DNA of 64,000 nucleotides from Litoribacter populi (GTDB lineage Bacteria > Bacteroidota > Bacteroidia > Cytophagales > Cyclobacteriaceae): positions 2,978,442 through 3,042,441 of the forward strand of contig NZ_VMKN01000001.1 of assembly GCF_007483685.1 (NCBI RefSeq). Direction: 5' to 3'. Shown piece after piece: positions 19,249 to 27,647 of the stretch. Each line of letters opens with the position of its first letter. Position 1 is the first letter of the stretch. The notes below the pieces were generated by a model. That model was not told the DNA's origin and ran no database searches. It saw only the letters and a list, made by a program, of their open reading frames with translations. A program made the translations under genes and the position numbers.

Positions 19249-20211
19249 TTATTCTTCTTTCCCAAAGACCTCTTTGACAACCCAGCCTTTCCCCCATTCC
19301 TCGATCTCCTGCTCCGACCAAAGTTCAGGATAGAAAATTACCTTCTGGAAACGCGGAGGTAAATATTTTTGCCAATTAGTGCCGCCAGTAGCGGCAATGT
19401 CCACAGGGTCACGCTGCAAATACCGCACAGCTGACTTATAATGAGAGAGAGGCCAATGAACATTTGCCTTCAGGTCAAAAGTCTTCATCAACCCCTTAAG
19501 CTCCTCATCCTTGTCGGCACATATCAAATACTGCTGCCACAAGTTGCTACTCTTATATTTGTCAATCAGGTCCTTGATCTCCTTGCCATACTTTAACTCG
19601 AAAGACTTTAAAGTCAACGTTTTTTCCCCAGTTGCGAGTTCAGTTGCACCAAATTGCCAATATAGCTTGTCAAACAACTCCTGGGTCGGGCTTTGGGTTG
19701 TTACCTCTTTGCGGAACTTTAAGGCAGCTAATGTATGTGTATCTGTAGCCAGTACCTCAATAAAACGATACTGAGCACTCTGGAAACCACTAGACGGTAA
19801 AAGGGACATCCTGAATTTAAGGAACTGATCTTTCTCCATGCCCTTCCACATTACTGCAAATGAAGAAATTAGATGGTCAAAATACATGATGACCCGCTCT
19901 AGCCTTTGTTTAAAAAAGTCAGCCTTAATATCTTTTTCCTCTGCCAATTGCTCCATTTCCCAAAGGCATAATTTGAAATACAACTCAGTAATCTGGTGAT
20001 AAATTATGAAAATTTTCTCATCCTTAAATGAGGTTTTGGGCTGCTGTAGAGTTAAAAGGGTATCAAGATTGATGTAGTCCCAGTAAGTCAAATAATCGGC
20101 ATAGAGCAAGCCCTCCAGATATGAGGAAAGGTCCTGTCCGGAAGCCTTAAATTTTTGTTCCAAAAGTTCAATCTTTTGAGCAATGTCATTGTTGGGTTTA
20201 TGCTTATCCAT
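19249..20211 (-). CDS. kynA: Tryptophan 2,3-dioxygenase family protein
   Basis: The haem enzyme opening tryptophan to N-formylkynurenine, the first step of the kynurenine pathway. Seen: YADYLTYWDYINLDTLL near residue 30, KIFIIYHQITELYFKL, PSSGFQSAQYRFIE, WPLSHYKSAVRYL with the likely axial His, and AATGGTNWQKYLPP matching the GTGGS substrate loop. The start at 20211 gives 320 residues beginning MDKHKPNND; the longer frame to 20337 would add 42 hydrophobic and basic residues absent from the family. It is transcribed divergently from a glutaryl-CoA dehydrogenase gene, which acts late in the same degradative route. The GGT in place of GGS is conservative. Confidence 0.85.
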   Translation of the reverse strand: MDKHKPNNDIAQKIELLEQKFKASGQDLSSYLEGLLYADYLTYWDYINLDTLLTLQQPKTSFKDEKIFIIYHQITELYFKLCLWEMEQLAEEKDIKADFFKQRLERVIMYFDHLISSFAVMWKGMEKDQFLKFRMSLLPSSGFQSAQYRFIEVLATDTHTLAALKFRKEVTTQSPTQELFDKLYWQFGATELATGEKTLTLKSFELKYGKEIKDLIDKYKSSNLWQQYLICADKDEELKGLMKTFDLKANVHWPLSHYKSAVRYLQRDPVDIAATGGTNWQKYLPPRFQKVIFYPELWSEQEIEEWGKGWVVKEVFGKEE

Positions 20212-20345
20212 AAGGAATAATTTCTGTAACCAAGGTAGCTTTTTAAGAAAGTTCTTGCTTACTTGAGTTAATCTTAAAGCTGAGCATTTGATCAGCATTC
20301 GAAATGTAAAATTCAATTTTAAAAACCAATTAAGCAAAATTAATT

Positions 20346-21554
20346 ATGGAGGCAGCCGAGGCAAAACACAAATCTCAGAAGCAGGACGCATTCGAGGGGG
20401 TGGATTTTTACAACTTGGACGATTTGCTAACTGAAGAGCATATACTTATCCGTAACTCAATCCGCGATTTTGTTAAAAAGGAGATTTCTCCTAATATAGA
20501 AAACTGGTGTCAGGACGCTTATTTCCCTTATGAGATTGTCAAAAAGTTTGGTGATGTTGGGGCATTTGGACCTCAAATCCCCGAAAATTACGGCGGTGGT
20601 GGATTAGATTACATTTCCTATGGTCTGATCATGCAAGAGATTGAAAGGGGAGACTCAGGCATGAGGTCCACGGCTTCGGTTCAGGGTTCGCTGGTTATGT
20701 ATCCCATTTACAAATTCGGATCTGAGGATCAAAGAAATAAATATCTTCCAAAATTAGCTTCTGGCGAAATGCTTGGCTGTTTTGGTTTGACCGAACCTGA
20801 CCATGGCTCAAATCCTAGCGGCATGGTAACCAACTTCAAGGATATGGGCGATCATTATCTATTGAATGGTGCCAAAATGTGGATTTCCAATTCGCCAAAA
20901 GCTGATATAGCTGTCGTATGGGCGAAAAATGAGGAAGGCCGAATTCATGGACTTATAGTCGAAAGGGGCATGGAAGGGTTTACTACTCCAGAAACCCATA
21001 ACAAATGGTCTCTGCGCGCTTCTTGTACTGGCGAGTTGGTATTCAATGATGTGAAAGTCCCAAAAGAAAACCTCCTACCTGGCAAATCAGGGCTAGGTGC
21101 ACCATTGATGTGTTTAGACTCTGCACGATACGGTATCGCGTGGGGGGCGTTAGGTGCTGCCATGGATTGTTATGACTCTGCTAGAAGATACTCGTTAGAA
21201 AGAGAGCAGTTTGGTAAACCGATAGGTGGATTCCAATTAATCCAAAAAAAGCTTTCCGAAATGCTTACTGAAATTACCAAGGCCCAACTTCTCACCCATC
21301 GACTGGGACAGTTGATGAATGAAGGTAAAGCATCCACTGCCCAAATATCCCTTGCTAAGCGAAACAATGTAAATATGGCATTGGAAATAGCACGTGAGGC
21401 TCGCCAGATTCACGGCGGCATGGGCATCACTGGGGAATACCCGATCATGCGTCACATGATGAACTTGGAATCGGTGATTACCTATGAAGGCACACACGAC
21501 ATCCACTTATTAATTTTAGGTCAAGAAATCACGGGTCTGCAGGCATTTAAATAA
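20346..21554 (+). CDS. gcdH: Acyl-CoA dehydrogenase, probable glutaryl-CoA dehydrogenase
   Basis: A 402-aa acyl-CoA dehydrogenase fold: N-terminal helical domain, beta-domain with GCFGLTEPDHGSNPSGM and WISNSPKADIAVVWAK, and C-terminal helices with REQFGKPIGGFQLIQKKL. The catalytic base Glu lies in ITYEGTHDIHLLILGQ, and this EGTHDIH signature with ITGLQAF at the C-terminus is characteristic of glutaryl-CoA dehydrogenase, which oxidises and decarboxylates glutaryl-CoA to crotonyl-CoA in tryptophan and lysine catabolism. Electrons go to ETF, whose genes lie at 43-45 kb. The ~135-base divergent spacer to the tryptophan dioxygenase gene is probably a shared control region. Confidence 0.88.
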   Translation: MEAAEAKHKSQKQDAFEGVDFYNLDDLLTEEHILIRNSIRDFVKKEISPNIENWCQDAYFPYEIVKKFGDVGAFGPQIPENYGGGGLDYISYGLIMQEIERGDSGMRSTASVQGSLVMYPIYKFGSEDQRNKYLPKLASGEMLGCFGLTEPDHGSNPSGMVTNFKDMGDHYLLNGAKMWISNSPKADIAVVWAKNEEGRIHGLIVERGMEGFTTPETHNKWSLRASCTGELVFNDVKVPKENLLPGKSGLGAPLMCLDSARYGIAWGALGAAMDCYDSARRYSLEREQFGKPIGGFQLIQKKLSEMLTEITKAQLLTHRLGQLMNEGKASTAQISLAKRNNVNMALEIAREARQIHGGMGITGEYPIMRHMMNLESVITYEGTHDIHLLILGQEITGLQAFK

Positions 21555-21559
21555 AATAA

Positions 21560-21587
21560 AAAAAGGGAGCGATTTGCTCCCTTTTTA
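21560..21587. terminator. Bidirectional terminator between gcdH and the lipid kinase
   Basis: AAAAAGGGAGC-GATTT-GCTCCCTTTTT, an 11-bp perfect stem, begins 6 bases after the gcdH stop and its T-run overlaps the stop of the converging lipid kinase gene. Confidence 0.88.
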
Positions 21588-22478
21588 CATTTCTGACAGA
21601 TTAATTACAACCTTTAACCGGTTTTTCAACATTCCAACTCTTGCTTCTCTCACATCTCGCTCCACATCCCCATCAATTTGAAATGTAACACCGTCTGGAT
21701 TTTGGATTGTGGCTTGGGTGCATTTCCAAGTTCTTACAAAATCACAGCTTTTCAGTTCTCCTCTCATCAGATGGTAAAAGAAATTTGCAATCTCATCTAG
21801 TCCCTCGGGATTGAATGCTAAAATTTCAAACTCTCCGTCGTCAATTTTCCCTGCTGGATTGATAATTGCTCCAGTTCCGTACTGGTGACCGTTAGCAATC
21901 AATAGCATTCTTGCGGTCAAATTTACAGTTTTACCATCAACTTCAAGCGAGAAATTATAAGGCTTATTCTCAAAGATTTCCGCAAAGGCTCCTTTCAAAT
22001 AGGAAATCATCCCCCTACCGTCGATCTGATCGTATTTGGCAACTAAGCCAGCGTTAAAACCGAAATCGCTAAGGTGAAGGCAAATGTTGTCATTAATAGT
22101 TAAAACATCCATCTCTGTCGTCCTGTTCTCTACCATAGCCTCTAAAGCCTCTTCCAGTTCAGACATTCCTAGACAAGTAGCCAACCCATTGGCAGAACCT
22201 AAAGGGAGAATACCCATAGTATAGTTATAGTCATCATTGATGAAGACTTCCACTACCCTTCTGACCGTACCATCACCCCCAGCCACTATTACCAAATCCC
22301 AAGGCCGTCTATCCAGACTCTTTTTAATGCTATCTGGCTTTTTATAATCTCCTTTAAGAATGTGACTATACAGGTTTTCTAAATTGGGAAAAGCCGTGTT
22401 GATTTTTGACAATAAAAACTCTTCTGCCACCTGAGTTCTACCGGCGGTCGGGTTGAAAAAAAGCAAAATATTTCTCAT
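21585..22478 (-). CDS. Diacylglycerol kinase family lipid kinase
   Basis: 297 residues of the DagK_cat/YegS family: LLFFNPTAGR at the start, DLVIVAGGDGTVRRVVEVF (nucleotide-binding GGDGT), GILPLGSANGLATCLGM, and the C-terminal beta-domain with FNPEGLDEIANFF and QIDGDVE. Members phosphorylate diacylglycerol or other lipids such as sphingoid bases or undecaprenol-like substrates; the substrate cannot be read here. Its ATG overlaps the TGA of the App1-type phosphatase gene by 4 bases (ATGA), so the two are translationally coupled and may work on the same lipid pool in opposite directions. Confidence 0.9.
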   Translation of the reverse strand: MRNILLFFNPTAGRTQVAEEFLLSKINTAFPNLENLYSHILKGDYKKPDSIKKSLDRRPWDLVIVAGGDGTVRRVVEVFINDDYNYTMGILPLGSANGLATCLGMSELEEALEAMVENRTTEMDVLTINDNICLHLSDFGFNAGLVAKYDQIDGRGMISYLKGAFAEIFENKPYNFSLEVDGKTVNLTARMLLIANGHQYGTGAIINPAGKIDDGEFEILAFNPEGLDEIANFFYHLMRGELKSCDFVRTWKCTQATIQNPDGVTFQIDGDVERDVREARVGMLKNRLKVVINLSEM

Positions 22479-23512
22479 ATAATATCAGGCTTTATAAAGC
22501 CATTTTCAAGTGCATGATTGATTGCCTCATCCGTGTTTTTCACGTAGGCAATAGCTACCTTATCTTTAAACCGATCCAGCAATTGCCGCCTTTCTGAGTC
22601 CATTGGTCTAATGATTCGGATGTAAACAGCGATTACTTTATCCGGAAATTCTTCAATAGCCTCTGCATAAAGCTCAGGATCGTGTTGACCGCTGTCTCCT
22701 ACTAGGATAAACTTCATACTCCGGTAAAGTTTAAAAAGAAGAATTATTTTCTCCTTTTTATGAACATGGCTTCCACCACCAGATTTCCAAATATTTCGGA
22801 GATTAACGTGTAGATCCTGTAATAAAAGTGGTCCCTTAGGAATGTGCCTATATTCCAAAAAGTCTTTTATCAATTCATTTAGATTCCAATCACTGCTGGA
22901 AACATAAAAAACTGGATTTTCGCCATAGTTGGTAAGTCCTTTATAAAATTTACTGATCCCCGGAAAGGGTCTTCTGGTATAGGCATTTTTGGAAATGGAT
23001 AGCCAAAGCTTCTCCCCCAATTGTGTGGCCTTTGACACCAAGATCGTATCATCAATGTCTGATATGATACCCACAGGATGCTCTGAAGAATATCGACTAA
23101 CTGGAAATAACACTTCTTTTTGCTGATAGCTCAGGTCTCCATTCTCGATAAAGGTAAAGCTTACAAGTTCATTTTTACTAGCAGGGGGTGTTTTGAATTT
23201 ACCTTCCAAAATCCCCTCTTCATCACTTACCATTTTTATTTCACTGTCACCCAAACGCGCCAACACTTCCACATCAGAAACACTGCTGCCCGAATATCTC
23301 CTCACTGCAGCGAGCATATTTTTTGGAGCTGATTTTCTTTCAGTAGGCACACTCTGCTTATAAGCCTCCACCACCCTAGCTTTTATATAGACCTTCCTCT
23401 CATTACCAAAAGCATAGAGAGACTCTATCTGGATAATGTCCAATTTGCCTATGGCTCTTTTGAGTTTGGAAAACCCATATCGAAAAGGAAGTGTCAGCAA
23501 CCTAACTATCAT
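22475..23512 (-). CDS. App1-family (DUF2183) phosphatase
   Basis: The C-terminal ~200 residues match the App1/DUF2183 catalytic domain, a HAD-like phosphatidate phosphatase: GIISDIDDTILVSKAT (DxDxT nucleophile motif), FYVSSSDWNLNELI, and KFILVGDSGQHDPELY. The N-terminal ~130 residues contain beta-strands that probably form a sandwich domain. I use the ATG at 23512; the open frame extends to 23563, but that stretch covers the hairpin terminator of the upstream gene. Its TGA overlaps the lipid kinase ATG. Yeast App1 removes phosphate from phosphatidate; the bacterial substrate is inferred. Confidence 0.87.
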   Translation of the reverse strand: MIVRLLTLPFRYGFSKLKRAIGKLDIIQIESLYAFGNERKVYIKARVVEAYKQSVPTERKSAPKNMLAAVRRYSGSSVSDVEVLARLGDSEIKMVSDEEGILEGKFKTPPASKNELVSFTFIENGDLSYQQKEVLFPVSRYSSEHPVGIISDIDDTILVSKATQLGEKLWLSISKNAYTRRPFPGISKFYKGLTNYGENPVFYVSSSDWNLNELIKDFLEYRHIPKGPLLLQDLHVNLRNIWKSGGGSHVHKKEKIILLFKLYRSMKFILVGDSGQHDPELYAEAIEEFPDKVIAVYIRIIRPMDSERRQLLDRFKDKVAIAYVKNTDEAINHALENGFIKPDII

Positions 23513-23555
23513 ACGATAAAAAAAATTGGTTATCTCAAAATTGAAGCAAAAAGAA

Positions 23556-23582
23556 AGCCTCAATTTTTTGAGGCTTAAAACT
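23556..23582 (-). terminator. Terminator of the DUF1573 gene
   Basis: On the minus strand AAGCCTCAA pairs with TTGAGGCTT and is followed by TCTTTTT. It immediately follows the DUF1573 stop, and lies upstream of the App1 ATG, supporting the shorter App1 start. Confidence 0.8.
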
Positions 23583-24679
23583 TATTTGACGCTGCTTTTT
23601 ATCAGGATGGTCCGTGTGGGACTTAGAGGGTCATTGCTGAAGATTGTGATCGTTTTATGGTCAAGTCCCTGTCTCCCTCTTGGATCAAAGGTAAACCTCA
23701 ACTGCTCTTTATCTCCTGGGGCGATATCATAGTTTTCCAACTCGATAGAAAGGCATTCACAATTAGATACCACCTTTCGGATATTAACCGGCTGACCACC
23801 CATGCTACTAAGCGTAACGGAATTGCTTACAGGACGGCTGGCCGACACATTGCTCATATTCACATTCACATCAGAAATACCAAGCTTAGGCTGTTCGTTT
23901 ATCTCCGATTTTTTGACTGGAGGGAAGTATTCATGAATAGTTGTCAATAATCTAACTTCCATTTCGTGAGTTCCTTTGTCTTCGATAAAGAATTTGATGG
24001 TTTCATCAAAAAAGCCAAGGTCCCCTTTTTCCTCCCCATCGTAGGAAATTTCCAAAATACCTCTGGATTTAGCTGGCACGATAGCCGGACTCATTTTTAA
24101 CTTAATATGATCCGGCAATTCGGTTTTGGCCTCGTTAAGCGTTACCGACATGTCTTTAAAATTGAAAAAGTCAACGTACTTAGTCTTTGGTTCGTTGTTA
24201 ATGACATCACCCACATTTACACTGGTGAATTTGAAACCCATATCCCCCACCCTATGAGCATAATGGGTGTCAACGTTTTCTGGATAAGGCAAGTTATAGC
24301 CTTCAACAAATAGAGTATCGCCATCCGAATCAATATTCGTTTTTACTATGACCATTTTGCTGAACTGTCCTCCTCTATTCGTTGGATCATAGGCAACCTT
24401 TATTTCACCAATCTTGTCTTGGTAAAGGGTATCTGTTGTAAATGAGGCCACAGTACAGCCACAATCGGTCACCACATCCTGAATGAAAACAGGAAAATCA
24501 GCTCGGTTCACAAAATAGAAATCGCTGGTCACCATACCGGATTCTTCCATCACCATTCCCAGATCCACTCGCTGCTTTTCCCAAATGATGGGACGATCGG
24601 CAATAGACTGGGCAGCAATGTTTTGAGTAAGACCCAAACAGAAAACCACAACTAATAGACAAAACATTGAATTTCTCAT
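23582..24679 (-). CDS. Secreted DUF1573 (Ig-like) protein
   Basis: The start at 24679 gives MRNSMFCLLVVVFCLGL ending IAAQS, a classic Sec signal peptide. The frame stays open upstream to 24817 but would then overlap trpS on the opposite strand, so the shorter start is right. The mature part has at least two Ig-like DUF1573 units: one with FYFVNRADFPVFIQDV followed by DCGCTVASF, the other with NIRKVVSNCECLSIEL and FTFDPRGRQGLDHKTI. The paired cysteine motifs (CGC, CEC) are typical. Such proteins are envelope-located; function unknown. The gene is single and diverges from trpS. Confidence 0.85.
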   Translation of the reverse strand: MRNSMFCLLVVVFCLGLTQNIAAQSIADRPIIWEKQRVDLGMVMEESGMVTSDFYFVNRADFPVFIQDVVTDCGCTVASFTTDTLYQDKIGEIKVAYDPTNRGGQFSKMVIVKTNIDSDGDTLFVEGYNLPYPENVDTHYAHRVGDMGFKFTSVNVGDVINNEPKTKYVDFFNFKDMSVTLNEAKTELPDHIKLKMSPAIVPAKSRGILEISYDGEEKGDLGFFDETIKFFIEDKGTHEMEVRLLTTIHEYFPPVKKSEINEQPKLGISDVNVNMSNVSASRPVSNSVTLSSMGGQPVNIRKVVSNCECLSIELENYDIAPGDKEQLRFTFDPRGRQGLDHKTITIFSNDPLSPTRTILIKSSVK

Positions 24680-24750
24680 AATGGCAAATAACGGTAAAAA
24701 TACAGGGATTTGTGTCCACATTTCTTTAATTTGCGCCAAAAATTTTATCG

Positions 24751-25722
24751 ATGGCAAGAGTATTAACAGGAATTCAAAGTTCAGGTAGGCCCCATTTGGG
24801 CAATTTATTAGGTGCAATTGAACCAGCTATTGCATTGACCAAGAAAGATGACAACGAATCATTCATTTTTATAGCCGATTTTCATTCCTTGACCACTATC
24901 AAGGATGCCCAAAGTAGAAGAGAAAATGTGCAGGCCGTAGCTGCTGCTTGGCTTGCTTTTGGATTGGATATCAATAAAAGTGTTTTCTACAGACAATCTC
25001 GAATTCCCGAGGTAGCTGAGCTTACCTGGTACCTCAGCTGCTACACCCCATACCCAATGCTGGCAAATGCGCACAGCTTCAAAGACAAATCTGACCGCCT
25101 CGCTGATGTAAACGCTGGGCTCTTCACCTACCCTGTACTGATGGCGGCCGACATATTATTATACCACGCCAATATTGTTCCTGTAGGCAAAGATCAATTG
25201 CAACACTTAGAGATGACTCGTGACATTGCCAGCTCTTTTAATCATAAATTAGGTGAGGATTTTTTCACCCTACCGGAGGCCAGAGTAAATGAAGATGTGA
25301 TGATTATCCCAGGTACTGATGGCCAAAAGATGAGCAAGTCCTACCATAATTATATCGATATTTTCCTTCCTGAAAAACAACTTAAAAAGAACATCAACAG
25401 CATCGTGACGGACAGCACCCCACTTGAGGAGCCAAAAGATCCGGACGCCTGTAATGTTTATAAACTTTTCAAACTAATTGGAACAGCTGAGGAAACTCAA
25501 ATATTGAGGGAAAAATATTTGGCTGGAAATTTCGGTTACGGGCATGCTAAAAAAGAATTTCTCGGCTTGATTTTAGGTAAATATGCTGAGCAGCGCAAGC
25601 AGTTTGATTTCTTCATGAGCAACCCCGAAGAGCTAGATCTCAAACTAGCTGAAGGAGAAGCCAAAGCAAGAGAAATCGCAAGTGGGCTTATGAAGGATCT
25701 AAGATTTAAGCTGGGCTTCTAA
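24751..25722 (+). CDS. trpS: Tryptophanyl-tRNA synthetase
   Basis: A 323-aa class Ic aminoacyl-tRNA synthetase. Signature 1 (HIGH-like) is SSGRPHLGNLLGA at residues 9-21; signature 2 is DGQKMSKSYHN. Also seen are ADFHSLTT, ADILLYHANIVPVGKDQ (amino acid and ATP contacts) and a C-terminal helical anticodon region. Length fits bacterial TrpRS. It stands alone and ends in an unusually long palindromic terminator shared with the converging gene. Confidence 0.96.
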   Translation: MARVLTGIQSSGRPHLGNLLGAIEPAIALTKKDDNESFIFIADFHSLTTIKDAQSRRENVQAVAAAWLAFGLDINKSVFYRQSRIPEVAELTWYLSCYTPYPMLANAHSFKDKSDRLADVNAGLFTYPVLMAADILLYHANIVPVGKDQLQHLEMTRDIASSFNHKLGEDFFTLPEARVNEDVMIIPGTDGQKMSKSYHNYIDIFLPEKQLKKNINSIVTDSTPLEEPKDPDACNVYKLFKLIGTAEETQILREKYLAGNFGYGHAKKEFLGLILGKYAEQRKQFDFFMSNPEELDLKLAEGEAKAREIASGLMKDLRFKLGF

Positions 25723-25735
25723 ATTTAATTGAACA

Positions 25736-25785
25736 AAACAAAAAAAGGATGCAAGGGGAATTCCCCTTGCATCCTTTTTTTGTTT
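25736..25785. terminator. 50-bp perfect palindrome between trpS and the converging gene
   Basis: Bases 25736-25760 and 25761-25785 are exact reverse complements with no spacer. The core is GGATGCAAGGGGAA and its complement, flanked by A6 and T7 runs. As RNA it makes a hairpin of more than 20 bp followed by T's on either strand, so it should terminate both trpS and the 140-aa protein gene. Confidence 0.92.
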
Positions 25786-25799
25786 AAATCAGGTACTTT

Positions 25800-26222
25800 T
25801 TATCTGGATCTCCAGAGATCTTTTAAAGAAACACCATTGATTTGCATCACAAACCTGGCAGGGTTAGGCACCAATATAATACGCACATCCTGGCCGTCAA
25901 ATTGCTCAGATTCCACGGGCACCCCTTCCATACCTTTTACCTCATAGCTTACAACACCTCTTGCATCTGGCAACATCGGCGTATATTTATTTGCTAAATA
26001 GGCTGATGGAAGCAACACGTCATTGTCAGGACAAAGCTTATCATAAATTTTCTCCAATTGAGTTTCCAGAAATGGTCCAAATTCCTCATTTAGATCATCT
26101 TCAAGATCGTGAAGTTCTTCTTCAATATCGTCATATTTCGGATCGGCATAGGTTATCTTGCTAAGGGAGATTCTCTTTTCCACTATCGCCGTCAAATCCT
26201 CGTCGAGTTTGTCAAAATCCAT
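25800..26222 (-). CDS. Conserved hypothetical protein, 140 aa
   Basis: No family recognised. The N-terminal ~65 residues are strongly acidic and helical (DDIEEELHDLEDDLNEEF, likely coiled coil), followed by KLCPDNDVLLPSAYLANKY and a C-terminal beta-rich half with GVPVESEQFDGQDVRIILVP and FVMQINGVSLKDLW. No signal or membrane segment, so cytosolic. The real-gene case rests on good codon structure, an ATG start and a terminator placed exactly after the stop. Confidence 0.65.
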   Translation of the reverse strand: MDFDKLDEDLTAIVEKRISLSKITYADPKYDDIEEELHDLEDDLNEEFGPFLETQLEKIYDKLCPDNDVLLPSAYLANKYTPMLPDARGVVSYEVKGMEGVPVESEQFDGQDVRIILVPNPARFVMQINGVSLKDLWRSR

Positions 26223-26368
26223 AAATAAAGGTTTGTAGTTTTCAATGTAAATATGAAGGTAAAGAATAAGGGAAAAGTTTCCAAAAAGGGTAGAATTTAA
26301 AGTTTTTCCCCCATTTAAACAGCTTTGAAGTAATAAGGCTGGTATTACCGAATTTGGCTAGAAAATTT

Positions 26369-26376
26369 TATCTTTG
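26369..26376 (+). promoter_or_regulatory. Putative -7 element of the hppD promoter
   Basis: TATCTTTG matches the Bacteroidetes -7 consensus TAnnTTTG, 40 bases before the hppD ATG. A matching TTTG -33 box is not clear. Confidence 0.4.
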
Positions 26377-26415
26377 TCTACATCAAAATTGAATATAAAC
26401 CCAAAACAATAGATT

Positions 26416-27510
26416 ATGCAAGAAGATTTTCTGCCAATCAACGGCACTGATCATGTTGAAATGTATGTAGGGAATGCCAAGCAGTCTTCCCTTTATTATC
26501 AATACGCTTTCGGTTTTGAGCAAATCGCTTATGCTGGTCCTGAAACCGGTGTGAAGGACAGAGCCTCGTATGTGCTCAAGCAGGGTAAAATCAGGTTAGT
26601 GCTTACCACTCCCCTACAACAGGACCACCCTATAGCTGACCACATCAAAAAGCACGGAGACGGGGTGAAAGTTTTGGCCTTATGGGTAGATGATGCCGAA
26701 AAAGCTTATCAGGAAACCACATCGAGAGGAGCTGAATCCTATGAGGCTCCTAAAGTAATATCTGATGATAACGGGGAGGTTAAAGTAGCTTCAATCCGGA
26801 CTTACGGTGAGACTATTCACACCTTCGTAGAAAGAAGCAATTACAACGGCCCTTTCCTCCCGGGATTTGTGGAAAAGAAAAGTTTGTATACACCAACTCC
26901 GGTTGGCTTCAAATTTATCGATCACTGCGTAGGTAACGTAGGATGGGGTGAAATGAATAAGTGGGTTGAGTTTTACGAAAAAGTAATGGGCTTCAATTTG
27001 CTGGTTACTTTCGATGACAAAGACATTTCCACCGAGTATACAGCCTTGATGTCTAAGGTAGTTTCCAATGGCAACGGCTACATCAAATTTCCTATCAACG
27101 AACCTGCTGAAGGGAAAAAGAAAAGCCAAATCGAGGAGTACCTTGACTTCTACAACGGCGCAGGGGTACAGCATATGGCTATCGCAACTGACAACATCAT
27201 TGAAACAGTATCTGAATTAAGAAGACGTGGAGTGGAGTTTTTAGAAGTGCCTGGCACGTATTATGATGATCTGCTAGACCGAGTGGGAGCTATTGAAGAG
27301 GATCTTGAGCCACTGAAAAAGCTTAATATCTTGGTAGATAGAGACAACGAGGGCTACTTATTGCAAATTTTCACCAAGCCGGTACAAGACAGACCGACTT
27401 TGTTTTTTGAAATTATCCAAAGAAAAGGAGCCAAATCATTCGGAAAAGGCAATTTCAAAGCATTATTCGAAGCTATTGAAAGAGAACAGGCACTTAGGGG
27501 CAATCTGTAA
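26416..27510 (+). CDS. hppD: 4-hydroxyphenylpyruvate dioxygenase
   Basis: A 364-aa Fe(II) enzyme of two vicinal-oxygen-chelate domains, converting 4-hydroxyphenylpyruvate to homogentisate in tyrosine catabolism. Seen: HVEMYVGNAKQSSLYYQYAFGF in the N-terminal domain, and the C-terminal catalytic domain with FIDHCVGNVGWGEM (first His ligand), GVQHMAIATDNI (second His) and LFFEIIQRKGAKSFGKGNF (Glu ligand and C-terminal gate). Homogentisate dioxygenase and fumarylacetoacetase are not in the window. It is monocistronic and ends in a nested hairpin terminator. Confidence 0.95.
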   Translation: MQEDFLPINGTDHVEMYVGNAKQSSLYYQYAFGFEQIAYAGPETGVKDRASYVLKQGKIRLVLTTPLQQDHPIADHIKKHGDGVKVLALWVDDAEKAYQETTSRGAESYEAPKVISDDNGEVKVASIRTYGETIHTFVERSNYNGPFLPGFVEKKSLYTPTPVGFKFIDHCVGNVGWGEMNKWVEFYEKVMGFNLLVTFDDKDISTEYTALMSKVVSNGNGYIKFPINEPAEGKKKSQIEEYLDFYNGAGVQHMAIATDNIIETVSELRRRGVEFLEVPGTYYDDLLDRVGAIEEDLEPLKKLNILVDRDNEGYLLQIFTKPVQDRPTLFFEIIQRKGAKSFGKGNFKALFEAIEREQALRGNL

Positions 27511-27531
27511 GCTGGATTAAACAAATTAAAC

Positions 27532-27598
27532 AAGTCCCAAGTTTTTATACCACCAAAACTACAACATCAGATTTTGGTTAAAGACTTGGGGCTTTTTT
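27532..27598 (+). terminator. Nested hairpin terminator of hppD
   Basis: Outer arms AAGTCCCAAGT and ACTTGGGGCTT (one G-U pair) enclose inner arms ACCAAAA and TTTTGGT; TTTTTTA follows. An unusually tall terminator. Confidence 0.75.
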
Positions 27599-27647
27599 AT
27601 TCCTATAGCAAAACCATATTTTATATTATATAACTTTTTATCAGAAA

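Noticed and set aside
20212-20337. 42-residue N-terminal extension of tryptophan dioxygenase
   Set aside because: Not part of the family and it occupies the divergent promoter region with gcdH.
24680-24817. Longer N-terminus of the DUF1573 protein
   Set aside because: It would overlap the start of trpS on the other strand and place 46 residues before a clear signal peptide.
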